Source: JAVVFH01 sp032250585 (GTDB lineage: Bacteria > Pseudomonadota > Gammaproteobacteria > Xanthomonadales > SZUA-36). From it: a stretch of 40,075 bases of DNA. The stretch spans positions 1 through 40,075 of the forward strand of contig JAVVFH010000003.1 in NCBI GenBank assembly GCA_032250585.1. Reading direction: 5' to 3'. Positions 27,276 through 37,251 of this stretch are shown in pieces. The notes under the pieces were generated by a model. That model searched no databases and was not told the DNA's origin. It worked only from the letters and a program-made list of their open reading frames with translations. Each line of letters starts with the position of its first letter. Positions within the stretch are counted from its first letter, which is position 1. Made by a program: the position numbers and the translations under genes.

Positions 27276-27870
27276 GGCGCCCCTGCCCGCCGGGCTGTTG
27301 TTGGCGGCAGGCGGTTCGCAGCGCCTCGGCCAACCCAAGCAGCTGCTTCGATATCATGGCCAGCCGCTGGTATGGCGCGCTGCGCGGCTGCTGCTGTCCC
27401 TGGGCCTGCCCTGCGTGAGCGTGGTGACGGGCAGTTCCGCTGGGGCTGTCGAGAGTGCATTGGAGGAATTGCCCGTGCAGCGGGTCCGGAATGAGGCGTG
27501 GGCTTCGGGGATGGGTTCGTCGATCAGCAGCGGCGTGCGTTCCCTTGGCCGCGAGCCCCCCGGGGTGCTAATCCTGCTGTGCGACCAGTGGCGGCTCAAC
27601 GCCGACGATCTATGGCGTCTGCTGCGCGGATGGAAACGTGATATATCACATATAGTGGTCTCGGAATCAGGCGGTAATCACGGGCCTCCGGTCATATTTC
27701 CAAGAAGTCTGTTTCGTGAATTAGAGCGCCTGAAACCGGAGGACGGCGCAAAGCAGGTGATCCGCCGGCACGGCGAGATGGCTCATCCAATACGGGTGGA
27801 AAACGCGGCTTTCGATCTGGATACGCCGGCGGATCTGGAGGCCTTGCGCGCCCGCGAAGAATCGAACTGA
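27262..27870 (+). CDS. MocA-like molybdenum cofactor nucleotidyltransferase
   Basis: The 202-residue NTP-transferase-fold protein has the nucleotide-binding N-terminus LLLAAGGSQRLGQPKQLL, then ILLCDQWRL and GGNHGPPVIFPRSLF, and ends DLDTPADLEAL. This is the pattern of MocA (CTP:molybdopterin cytidylyltransferase) and related MobA-like proteins, which make MCD or MGD cofactor. It overlaps the xdhC-like gene by 14 bases, and that pairing is well known for molybdo-hydroxylase maturation. The gene ends 2 bases from the convergent methyltransferase. The exact nucleotide (CTP or GTP) cannot be read. Confidence 0.9.
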   Translation: MAIPEAPLPAGLLLAAGGSQRLGQPKQLLRYHGQPLVWRAARLLLSLGLPCVSVVTGSSAGAVESALEELPVQRVRNEAWASGMGSSISSGVRSLGREPPGVLILLCDQWRLNADDLWRLLRGWKRDISHIVVSESGGNHGPPVIFPRSLFRELERLKPEDGAKQVIRRHGEMAHPIRVENAAFDLDTPADLEALRAREESN

Positions 27871-27872
27871 GT

Positions 27873-28490
27873 TCAGTCGGCTTGCGCGGTTCCCCAGTAG
27901 TTGAAACAGGCCGGTTTCCAGCCGGGAATGTACATGGTCTGCAGATCCTGTGAGTGGAATCCGCCGGTCTCCAGCAGGGTGGAAATCGGGCGGTTGAGAT
28001 TGCAGCCGCCGGCAAGCCGTTTCCAGAGCGGATTGATTCGATCCTGCCAGCGCCGCACCGGCGGGTCGGGCGCCTTGCCGTGTTCGCAGAAAATCAGCCG
28101 GCCGCCGGGCTTGAGTACGCGGCGGATTTCCGCCAAAGCGGCGGCCGGATCCGGAATAGTGCACAAGGTGTAGGTCATCACGACGCAATCTGCCTGGGCG
28201 TCGTCCAGTGGAATGGCTTCGGCGCCGCTCTCCAGAAACTCGACGTCCAGGTACCTTTTATCCGCGCTTCGGTGGGCGATTTCCCACATGTCACGGGAAG
28301 GATCGAGACCCCAGATGTGCCCCACGCGATCGGCGCGGTAATAGGGCAGATTCAGCCCGGAGCCGATGCCGATTTCCAGTACCCTTCCGGCGGCCAGCGG
28401 CACCACTTTTTCGCGTTGCTTCAAGGCGGGCTTGAGGCCGCAGCTGAAGTGCACGAGTCTCGGCAGCAGATGTTTGTCGTAGAAACCCAT
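27873..28490 (-). CDS. SAM-dependent methyltransferase, METTL7/UbiE-like
   Basis: The 205-residue class I methyltransferase has MGFYDKHLLPRLVHFSCG at its N-terminus. The SAM-binding motif is VLEIGIGSGLNLPYY, followed by GLDPSRDMWEIA, and the motif-4 region is DCVVMTYTLCTIPDP. EIRRVLKPGGRLIFCEHG follows. It resembles the small methyltransferases related to phospholipid N-methylation and METTL7. The substrate is unknown. It is convergent with the MocA-like gene and stands alone upstream of the amidohydrolase, on the same strand, 54 bases beyond its stop. Confidence 0.85.
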   Translation of the reverse strand: MGFYDKHLLPRLVHFSCGLKPALKQREKVVPLAAGRVLEIGIGSGLNLPYYRADRVGHIWGLDPSRDMWEIAHRSADKRYLDVEFLESGAEAIPLDDAQADCVVMTYTLCTIPDPAAALAEIRRVLKPGGRLIFCEHGKAPDPPVRRWQDRINPLWKRLAGGCNLNRPISTLLETGGFHSQDLQTMYIPGWKPACFNYWGTAQAD

Positions 28491-28544
28491 CGCTTTATCT
28501 TAGCAGCCTGCAGTATGGCGGTTGAGGACAGGTGCGTCCGGGCG

Positions 28545-30353
28545 TCAGTGTTCGTGATGCGCGACGCGCGCCGGGCGCTTCAGATTTCCGGCCGCCACGC
28601 CGTCGTCACGGCTGTATTTCAGCTCGCCGCCGATGAAGGTCATTTCGACGACCGTGTCGGGAATCCCGGCTTCTTCAACCGTCAGCAGGTTCTGCGACAA
28701 CACGACGAAATCCGCGTACTTGCCCGGCGTCAGTGTGCCCTTGACGTCTTCTTCGAACGCGGCATAGGCGTTGTTGACGGTGTAGCTGGCCAGCGCCTCC
28801 CTGCGCGTCATCGACTGCCCGGGGTAGAGCTTATCGCCCGTGTTCGTGATGCGCGATACCGATGCGTAATACGACGCAATCGGGTCGATCGGCTCCACCG
28901 GCACGTCGGTGCCGTTGCCAATTATTGCGCCGGTCCCGATCAGGTCGCGCCACAGGTAGGAGGTTTCTTCGGTACGCGTATCGCCCAGCCGGCCAGGAAT
29001 CCACGGCCCGTCGGAGGTGCAGTGTATGCCCTGCATCGCCGCGATCACGCCGAGTTCGCCAAAGCGCGGCACGTCCAGCGGATCAATGTGCTGTGCATGC
29101 TCGATGCGCCAGCGCAGCGGCTCGCCATCGACCGACTGATGTTCCCAGACACGTTCGTAAAGATCCAGAATCTCGCGATTCGCGCGATCGCCAATCGCGT
29201 GCGTGTTGACCTGGAAGCCGTGCTTGATAGCCACCTCGGCCGTGCCCTCGATGTCTTCGATCGGCTCGAGTACGAGACCCGTGCTATCCGGCAAGTCCTC
29301 GTATGGCTCGAGCAGCCACGCTCCGTGCGCGCCGAGCGCACCGTCGACCTGGCGCTTGATGCTGCGCACAGTCAGAAAGTCGTTGCCCTCCGCCACCATT
29401 CTATATAGCGGCAGCATGCGGTCCATGTCTTCGTTGCTCTCGCGCCGCACCATTACGTACAGGCGAATCGGCAACGCACCCTCTTCCTCGAGCTTCCTGA
29501 AAAAATCGATCGTTTCGAACGGCGCGCCGGCATCGTGAAAAGACGTAACGCCATGGCGCAGCGCTTCGTCGCCGGCCAGCATGACGCGCTCGCGATCGAT
29601 GCGTTCGCGTTCCGCCAATGTCAGGAAGCTGTTGTATTTCTCGACAGCCTCATCCATCAGCCGCTGCGCCGTCTCGCGCAGTAGCCCGGTCGCCAGGCCT
29701 TTGCTGGTCCGCACAATCGTGCCGCCCGCCGGGTCGGGTGTGTCGTCCCCGATACCGCCTGCCTCCAGCGCCGCGTCATTTGCGAACGCGGCGTGACCAC
29801 TGGCATGTCCCAGCAGCACCGGGTTGTCCGGCGAGGCCTTATTCAAGCTGTCGTTCCGTGGCACGCCGTCGACCGCATCATCCGGCACCGTGTCCCATTT
29901 GTCCTGGTGCCAGCCGCGGCCGAAAATCCATTCACCCGGTTTCGCCTTGTCGACGGCGGCCGCCACGATGCTGACGACCTCGTCCCAGTTGCGGACCGTC
30001 GATAGGTCGAGGATCTGCCTGGCGCGCCCGAGGCTCATGAAGTGGCCGTGCCCTTCGATGAATCCGGGCATGACAAAACGGCCCTCGAGTTCGACGACCT
30101 GCGTCTCGTTGCCGATGTATGGCGCAATGTCCTCGTCACGGCCTATGGCGGTGATCTGATAGCCTGTTACCGCCAGTGCTTCGACAGTACCAATGGCCGG
30201 GTCTGCCGTCGCGATCTGTCCGCCGATCAGCACCAGGTTCGCCGGCGCTACGGCGGCACTGGTTGACGCGGGCTCGTCTGCCTGTTGCGATGAATCTCCG
30301 CACGCGGACAGCGCGAGCAGGGAAATAATAAGTGTCGATGTCTTTCGCAGCAT
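28545..30353 (-). CDS. YtcJ-like amidohydrolase, predicted lipoprotein
   Basis: The 602-residue metal-dependent amidohydrolase has an N-terminal lipobox (LIISLLALSAC, Cys at about 19) that fixes the start at ATG 30353. Metal-ligand motifs of the YtcJ/TIM-barrel family follow: GFIEGHGHF, FHDAGAPFE, NTHAIGDRA, WRIEHAQHIDP and SDGPW. Bacterial members act on varied cyclic amides and amines and on N-acyl amino acids; the substrate here is unknown. It is divergent from the TonB receptor across 319 bases that hold an iron-box-like promoter on the receptor side. The shared region suggests possible joint control. Confidence 0.88.
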   Translation of the reverse strand: MLRKTSTLIISLLALSACGDSSQQADEPASTSAAVAPANLVLIGGQIATADPAIGTVEALAVTGYQITAIGRDEDIAPYIGNETQVVELEGRFVMPGFIEGHGHFMSLGRARQILDLSTVRNWDEVVSIVAAAVDKAKPGEWIFGRGWHQDKWDTVPDDAVDGVPRNDSLNKASPDNPVLLGHASGHAAFANDAALEAGGIGDDTPDPAGGTIVRTSKGLATGLLRETAQRLMDEAVEKYNSFLTLAERERIDRERVMLAGDEALRHGVTSFHDAGAPFETIDFFRKLEEEGALPIRLYVMVRRESNEDMDRMLPLYRMVAEGNDFLTVRSIKRQVDGALGAHGAWLLEPYEDLPDSTGLVLEPIEDIEGTAEVAIKHGFQVNTHAIGDRANREILDLYERVWEHQSVDGEPLRWRIEHAQHIDPLDVPRFGELGVIAAMQGIHCTSDGPWIPGRLGDTRTEETSYLWRDLIGTGAIIGNGTDVPVEPIDPIASYYASVSRITNTGDKLYPGQSMTRREALASYTVNNAYAAFEEDVKGTLTPGKYADFVVLSQNLLTVEEAGIPDTVVEMTFIGGELKYSRDDGVAAGNLKRPARVAHHEH

Positions 30354-30565
30354 CGTGTTTCCCCGGACAGCCACAGACGTTTATGCCGAACATTGCGCCA
30401 GTCGCGCTTGGTGCAATGTACAGCTTAACTGTCGCACCACCTTCGCCCCATTGCAATGCCGCCACCCTGATCCAGGGCATTCTACGGCTTGGTGAACTTC
30501 GACATGGCAATCCGGCCACGATAAATCGGAGGCCTGTGCAAAGTTGGTACGAACATAAAAAAGAA

Positions 30566-30595
30566 TTGCTTATAAATGCGAATGAGTCTTATTAT
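30566..30595 (+). promoter_or_regulatory. sigma70-like promoter of TonB receptor
   Basis: TTGCTT (30566-30571) and TATTAT (30590-30595) are spaced 18 bases apart in AT-rich DNA, about 78 bases upstream of the GTG start. The -10 hexamer overlaps the dyad at 30588-30610. Confidence 0.5.
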
Positions 30596-30610
30596 ATAAA
30601 TGATAATAAG
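30588..30610. promoter_or_regulatory. Fur-box-like dyad overlapping the receptor promoter
   Basis: CTTATTAT (30588-30595) and ATAATAAG (30603-30610) form an 8-bp inverted repeat with a 7-base spacer, and it includes TGATAATAA, a good half-site of the GATAAT-type Fur box. It overlaps the -10 and the likely start site, as expected for iron-dependent repression. Not a full 19-bp consensus match. Confidence 0.45.
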
Positions 30611-30672
30611 TCGTATTTAATTCTGGAATCTTATTAAATCCCTGTGGCTATAATTTTTAAAGGAGCTTCTTT

Positions 30673-33054
30673 GTGAACTGTTCAGCGCATCAGCCGGCCG
30701 TCGTCGGCCGAATTCGTTACCTTGCCCAATCCGCGATCTCGTCCAGCCCGCGCCGCGCCCTTGTCGCCGCCGCCTTTCTCGCCTTGTATGCCGGATCTGC
30801 GGTCGGTGCAGAGCAGCTTTCACAGGAGGCAGCGCAACAAAGCGGTGAGCAGGCGGAACACTCTGGAGACAAGCCGCTGGCTTTGACACCGGTCGCCATT
30901 ATCGGCTCGGCCGAGGCCGCAAGCGAAATACCGGGCGGCGCGACCGTGCTTTCGGAACAAGATCTGGAAAAATTCGAATTCACCGACATCCAGCGCATTC
31001 TGCGGCAGGTACCCGGCGTTTCGATCCAGTTGGAGGACGGTTTCGGCCTGCGTCCGAATATCTCGATTCGCGGCACGCCTACGGACCGTTCGCGCGCGAT
31101 CACCCTGCTGGAGGACGGTGTGCCAATCGCTCCAGCGCCTTATGCCGCGCCGGCCGCGTATTACTTCCCGACGCCGGGCCGCATGCAGGGCATCGAGGTT
31201 CTCAAAGGACCGGCCGCCATTCTTGAAGGGCCCTATACCACGGGCGGCGCGATCAACCTGATCTCCACACGAATTCCGGATGACCGCCGCGGCCAGGCCA
31301 CCTTCGAAGCCGGCAGCCACGGCCATTTGCGCGGTCACAGCTGGTACGGCGACAGCCAGGAGCAGTTCGGTTACGTGGTCGAAGGCCATGAATGGCGTTC
31401 CGACGGCTTCCAAAACATCGACCGGTCCAAGCGCGACACCGGGCTGAACAAAAGCGATTACCTCGCCCGGTTTCGAATCAACACACCATCGACTCACGAC
31501 GACTACCACGCCCTTGAACTGAAACTGCAATATGCCGATGAGACGTCGAACCAGACCTACTTCGGCTTGACCGATGCCAACTTCCAGGCCAGTCCCAACC
31601 GTCGCTACGGCCTGAGCGAACTCGACCAGATGAACACCGAGCACGAACAGGTCATCCTGAGCTATACCGGGCGCATCGGCTCCGCGCTGCAATTTCGCGC
31701 CAGCGCCTATTACAATCAGTTCGAGCGCGCGTGGTTCAAGACCGAAGGCATCGACTTCGACGGCAGCTCCGACGCACAGAACTTCTCGCGCACCGGCTGG
31801 TTCGACATCATCCAGGCGGTCAATCGCGGCGAGTCGCTGGGTGGATTGACGCCCGGGCAACTGCAGGACATTCTCGACGGCACACGGGATACCGAACAGG
31901 GCGCGATCGAAATTCGCAACAACTCGCGCGAATACTTTTCCCGCGGCGTCCAGGCCGAGGCCACCCTTGCCTTCGACACCGGTCCGCTGGCGCATTCACT
32001 GCGGGCCGGTTTTCGCTACCATGAGGACGAAGAAGACCGGCTCCAGCGCCAAAGCACCTATACCCAGATCAACGGCAGCCTGGTGCTGGACGACTTTGGT
32101 GTTCTTGGCAATGCCGGTAATCGTATCGAGGAAGCGGAGGCGCTGGCGGTTTGGATTTACGACACCATTGAGGTCGGCCGCCTGAGCGTCAGCCCCGGCG
32201 TGCGCATCGAGGACATGGAGCTCACGCGGGTGCGCTTCGAGGACCGTATCGGGCGTACCGACGACCCGGCCAGCCGCGCCGAAGACAACGTTCGCGACCG
32301 GCGCAAGAACGACCTGACGGTCGTCCTGCCCGGTGTTGGAGTGCGCTACGCATTGACGCCCGATCTCGGCCTGATCGCGGGTGTCCACAAAGGTTTTTCG
32401 GCACCCTCGTCCAGCCCCGACGCCGACGAAGAGGAATCGACCAACTGGGAAGCCGGGTTCCGCTATTCCGGCAGTTTGGGCTCGCTCGAAATGATCGGCT
32501 TCTGGAACGATTTCGAAAACCTGGTCGGCGTCTGTACCGTCTCCAGCGGCTCCAGTTGCGAGGTCGGCCAAGTCTTTCGCGGCGACGCGGCGCGCGCCCG
32601 TGGCCTTGAAACCCGCCTGAGCACCGACTGGCCGAGCGCCCCCGGCATCGCATTGCCGTTCGAAGTCACCTGGACCTGGACCGACGCCGAATTCAGAAGC
32701 GATCTTGCCGACTCGGCCTTCTTCGGCGATGCCGAAAAAGGCGATCCGATTCCCTACGTGCCCGACCACCAATTCCACATTTCGCAAGGTCTGATCTGGC
32801 AGCGCTGGGCCGCCTACGTCAGCCTGAACTACGTCGATGAGGTTTGTGCCTTCGCATCATGCGGCCCCTTCGAGCAGACGGATTCACTGACCACCGTCGA
32901 TGCCTCGGTTCACTTCGATCTGACCCCGTTCGTGCAATTGTTTGTGCTGGGCCAGAACTTCAATGACGAAGACGGCATTGCTGGTCGTCAGCCGCACGGT
33001 GCGCGTCCAAACCTCGATCGTACGTTCGTCGGTGGCCTGCAGATCCAGTTCTGA
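30673..33054 (+). CDS. TonB-dependent outer-membrane receptor, probable iron or siderophore uptake
   Basis: The 793-residue protein starts at GTG 30673 with AAAGGAG 8 bases upstream. A signal peptide (ALVAAAFLALYAGSAVGA) precedes a plug (ISIRGTPTDRSRAITLLEDGVPI, GRMQGIEVLKGPAAILEGPYTTGGAINLIST) and a beta-barrel ending TFVGGLQIQF. It has no STN domain, unlike the receptor at 17907. The barrel is of FecA/siderophore-like size and layout. The Fur-box-like site in its promoter supports iron control. Two pairs of cysteines in barrel loops (GVCTVSSGSSCEVG; VCAFASCG) may form disulfides. The ligand cannot be read. Confidence 0.9.
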   Translation: MNCSAHQPAVVGRIRYLAQSAISSSPRRALVAAAFLALYAGSAVGAEQLSQEAAQQSGEQAEHSGDKPLALTPVAIIGSAEAASEIPGGATVLSEQDLEKFEFTDIQRILRQVPGVSIQLEDGFGLRPNISIRGTPTDRSRAITLLEDGVPIAPAPYAAPAAYYFPTPGRMQGIEVLKGPAAILEGPYTTGGAINLISTRIPDDRRGQATFEAGSHGHLRGHSWYGDSQEQFGYVVEGHEWRSDGFQNIDRSKRDTGLNKSDYLARFRINTPSTHDDYHALELKLQYADETSNQTYFGLTDANFQASPNRRYGLSELDQMNTEHEQVILSYTGRIGSALQFRASAYYNQFERAWFKTEGIDFDGSSDAQNFSRTGWFDIIQAVNRGESLGGLTPGQLQDILDGTRDTEQGAIEIRNNSREYFSRGVQAEATLAFDTGPLAHSLRAGFRYHEDEEDRLQRQSTYTQINGSLVLDDFGVLGNAGNRIEEAEALAVWIYDTIEVGRLSVSPGVRIEDMELTRVRFEDRIGRTDDPASRAEDNVRDRRKNDLTVVLPGVGVRYALTPDLGLIAGVHKGFSAPSSSPDADEEESTNWEAGFRYSGSLGSLEMIGFWNDFENLVGVCTVSSGSSCEVGQVFRGDAARARGLETRLSTDWPSAPGIALPFEVTWTWTDAEFRSDLADSAFFGDAEKGDPIPYVPDHQFHISQGLIWQRWAAYVSLNYVDEVCAFASCGPFEQTDSLTTVDASVHFDLTPFVQLFVLGQNFNDEDGIAGRQPHGARPNLDRTFVGGLQIQF

Positions 33055-33083
33055 AACGCGCCCCGGGTTTTCCTGCACGTTGA

Positions 33084-33119
33084 GCGGGCGGCACGACCAG
33101 CGGAGATCGTGTCGCCCGC
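33084..33119. terminator. hairpin downstream of TonB receptor
   Basis: A 13-bp stem pairs GCGGGCGGCACGA (33084-33096) with TCGTGTCGCCCGC (33107-33119), allowing one G-U pair, around a 10-base loop. It lies 30 bases after the receptor stop. There is no U-tract on the plus strand, so it is probably a stabilising or pause hairpin acting as a terminator. Confidence 0.5.
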
Positions 33120-33197
33120 CCGCGTCCAGTGGGAGGTAAAGGGCGTAACTGGTTTATCATCCAGATGAGCATCGCTCGCTACAGGATGGGGTCATTT

Positions 33198-35087
<1,890 letters not shown>

Positions 35088-35126
35088 CGGGACCAGCGCG
35101 GACGCAGGCATGCAACCGGCAACGGA

Positions 35127-36986
35127 TCACTTTGCCGGCGCCCGTACTCCCGACGCACTGGTGTCGCCGGACGATTCGGTTTCGCTCCGCGACACGGCTT
35201 CCTTCCCGGCGGTTTCTGCTTCGAGGTCGGACTCGGGTGCGAAATACAGCACCTGCCATTTCGGTTCGGGTTCGAACGGGAGTTCGTCCGAATAGATCCT
35301 GGGGCGGCCGCCGGGCGAGACCGCGCCCAGCAGCAGCCAGTCCTCCCCGGGCGTGCCGAGTTTACCGGTCGCCTCGTCCATGGAAAACGCCTTGGAAATC
35401 CGCGTGCGCTGGATCACCCAGCCCTCGTCCAGCCGCTGCTGCAGCCAGTCGTAATCGCAGTCATCGGCAAAGGCCAGGTGGCCGCGCTGGTCTGCTGTAA
35501 GCCGCCGGGATTCCTTGCTGGCCGCCTCGGCGGTGGGTAGCTGAAAAGTGCGGTGGCGCCCGAACTCCGGGCCCAGCGCATTGCATACCAGGGCGTTGTA
35601 GAAGTCGTTGGGCGTGGCGCACAGCAGGTGGCCCAGGTGGTGGGTCTCCAGCGTGTGCTCGGCATGCTCGGACAGGATTTCGCCGTAGTACACGTCGATG
35701 CCTTCCATGCGGGCCTGCTTCAGGCGATGATAGACCCCGTCGACCATCAGCACCTCGACGCCCAGATCCTTCAGCACTTTGGCCAGCGCCAGCGACCAGG
35801 GCGAGGCGCCGACGAGCAGCACGCCGTTGTCGTCCTCGGCGGCCAGCCCCAGCTTTCTGCCCAGGGGCCCCAGGCTGAGACCGTGCAGCAATACGGTGAC
35901 GATGATGATGGCGAATACCAGCGGCAGCAGGATGCGGGCATCGGTGTATCCTGCTGCCACCATGGCCGGGCCGAACAGGCTGGCGGTGGCCGCGGCGACG
36001 ATGCCACGCGGTGCGATCCAGCCCAGCAGCAGCCGATCGGACTTTTCCATGCCGGCGCGAATCGTGGCTAGTGCCACCGCAAGCGGTCGAATCACGAACA
36101 GCACGACCGCTATCAGGCCCGCGGCACGCCAGTCGAGCAGCAGCAGCTGATCGAATTCCAGCCGGGCCGTGATCACGATGAACAGCACCGAGACCAGCAC
36201 GATGGTGAGGTTTTCCTTGAAGCGCTGCAGGTCCTCGCGGCCCGACAGCTGCATGTTGCCCAGCACCAGTCCCATCAGCGTCACGCTGAGCAGGCCGGCC
36301 TCGTGCTGCACCTCGTTACTCAGCGTGAACACCACCAGCACCAGCACCATCAGCACCGGCGGTTTGAGGTGCTCGGGCACGCCGCCGCGCTGGTAGAGCT
36401 TGCCCAGCAGCCAACCGCCCAGCCCGCCGAGCAGTAGCGCGATGACGATTGCGCTGCCCAGCCCGACCAGGGTATCCCCGAAACCGTCGCTGTCGATTGT
36501 GAAATACTGGAAAGTGAGCACGGCCAGCAGCACGCCGATGGGATCGTTGACGATGCCTTCCCACTTCAGTAGCGAGGCCGAACGGTCGTTGAGACGCGCG
36601 TAGCGCAGAATCGGCTGAATCACGGTGGGTCCGGTGACCACCATGATCGCGCCCAGCACCAGCGCCACTGGCCATTCGAGGCCGATGACCCAGTGTGCCG
36701 CGGCCGCCGTTGCCACCCAGGTGATCGGCCCGCCCAGCAGCACCAATCGCCCGATGCCGCGGCCGGCTTTCTTCAGCTCGCCGAGCTTCAGGTCCATGCC
36801 GCCTTCGAACAGGATGATGGCCACGCCCAGGCCGATCAGCTCGGTAAGATGTGCCGATGGCGTCTCCAGGCTCAGCCAGCCGGTGATGGGGCCGAGAACC
36901 AGCCCCGCGGCGATCAGGATGACGATGCCGGGCAGCCTCAGCAGCCAGGCCACCCATTGGCTGGCCAGCCCGGCGGCGAGAATCAT
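35127..36986 (-). CDS. CPA1-type monovalent cation:proton antiporter with RCK-like domain; start uncertain
   Basis: The visible 619 residues hold about 12-13 membrane helices with the CPA features LFEGGMDLKL, VVTGPTVIQPIL and WEGIVNDPIGV (the Asp-Pro motif of Na+/H+ or K+/H+ antiporters), then WIAPRGIVAAATA. A cytoplasmic TrkA-N/RCK-like domain follows (LLVGASPWSLALAKVLKDLGVEVLMVD), with an extended C-terminus. The first ATG (36986) cuts the family N-terminus: the frame stays open to 37038, and codons reading SATVVL fit the expected start. AGGGAGG lies 8 bases before a non-canonical ATC at 37010. The nucleotide-binding domain suggests gating by NAD(H) or similar. Confidence 0.88.
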   Translation of the reverse strand: MILAAGLASQWVAWLLRLPGIVILIAAGLVLGPITGWLSLETPSAHLTELIGLGVAIILFEGGMDLKLGELKKAGRGIGRLVLLGGPITWVATAAAAHWVIGLEWPVALVLGAIMVVTGPTVIQPILRYARLNDRSASLLKWEGIVNDPIGVLLAVLTFQYFTIDSDGFGDTLVGLGSAIVIALLLGGLGGWLLGKLYQRGGVPEHLKPPVLMVLVLVVFTLSNEVQHEAGLLSVTLMGLVLGNMQLSGREDLQRFKENLTIVLVSVLFIVITARLEFDQLLLLDWRAAGLIAVVLFVIRPLAVALATIRAGMEKSDRLLLGWIAPRGIVAAATASLFGPAMVAAGYTDARILLPLVFAIIIVTVLLHGLSLGPLGRKLGLAAEDDNGVLLVGASPWSLALAKVLKDLGVEVLMVDGVYHRLKQARMEGIDVYYGEILSEHAEHTLETHHLGHLLCATPNDFYNALVCNALGPEFGRHRTFQLPTAEAASKESRRLTADQRGHLAFADDCDYDWLQQRLDEGWVIQRTRISKAFSMDEATGKLGTPGEDWLLLGAVSPGGRPRIYSDELPFEPEPKWQVLYFAPESDLEAETAGKEAVSRSETESSGDTSASGVRAPAK

Positions 36987-37170
36987 CAGAACGACGGTGG
37001 CTGAGTTGATTGTCCTGGCCTCCCTAAACCGTAAAATTCATGACCCAGTCTACTGCGACGACACCAGGTTTTGTGTCTGCGACGTTTCGCAACTCCCGGG
37101 CCACGAATGACCCCGGCTGATGGGGCTGCGCGCCCTGGTCTGGCTCAATTGCGAGCCCTGGGATCTTCTG

Positions 37171-37211
37171 GACAGCCCGCATATTGCGCCAATATCCCGG
37201 ACGATGGCGCA
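37171..37211 (-). promoter_or_regulatory. repeated upstream motif, copy 3 (before antiporter)
   Basis: On the minus strand it reads ATCGTCCGGGATAT, then TGG and CGCAATATGCGGGCTGTC. It points to the antiporter and lies 184 bases before ATG 36986 (160 before the alternative ATC). ATATTG and CAATAT form a 6-bp dyad around GCG, as in copy 1. It follows directly after the hslU 3' hairpin. Confidence 0.5.
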
Positions 37212-37216
37212 ACTCC

Positions 37217-37242
37217 GCCCTTGCCGACTGAGGCGGCAGGGC
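37217..37242. terminator. hairpin downstream of hslU
   Basis: GCCCTTGCCG (37217-37226) pairs with CGGCAGGGC (37234-37242), with one bulged base, around a 7-base loop, about 10 bases beyond the hslU stop on the minus strand. No U-tract is present. Confidence 0.35.
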
Positions 37243-37251
37243 CGATCTCGC

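Larger units (their letters stand above)
30354..30672. other. 319-base divergent regulatory region
   Basis: The right half (about 30555-30660) is strikingly AT-rich compared with the rest of the window. It contains the receptor promoter and operator-like dyad and the strong ribosome site AAAGGAG. The left half, next to the amidohydrolase, contains no convincing promoter hexamers or RNA gene. Confidence 0.6.

Noticed and set aside
27954..29408. 484-codon plus-strand frame spanning the methyltransferase and amidohydrolase
   Set aside because: Crosses two minus-strand genes with strong domain evidence.
33140..33175. Possible fifth copy of the repeated motif before the CoA-transferase-like gene
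   Set aside because: Only TATCATCC-GAT matches; similarity is within chance.
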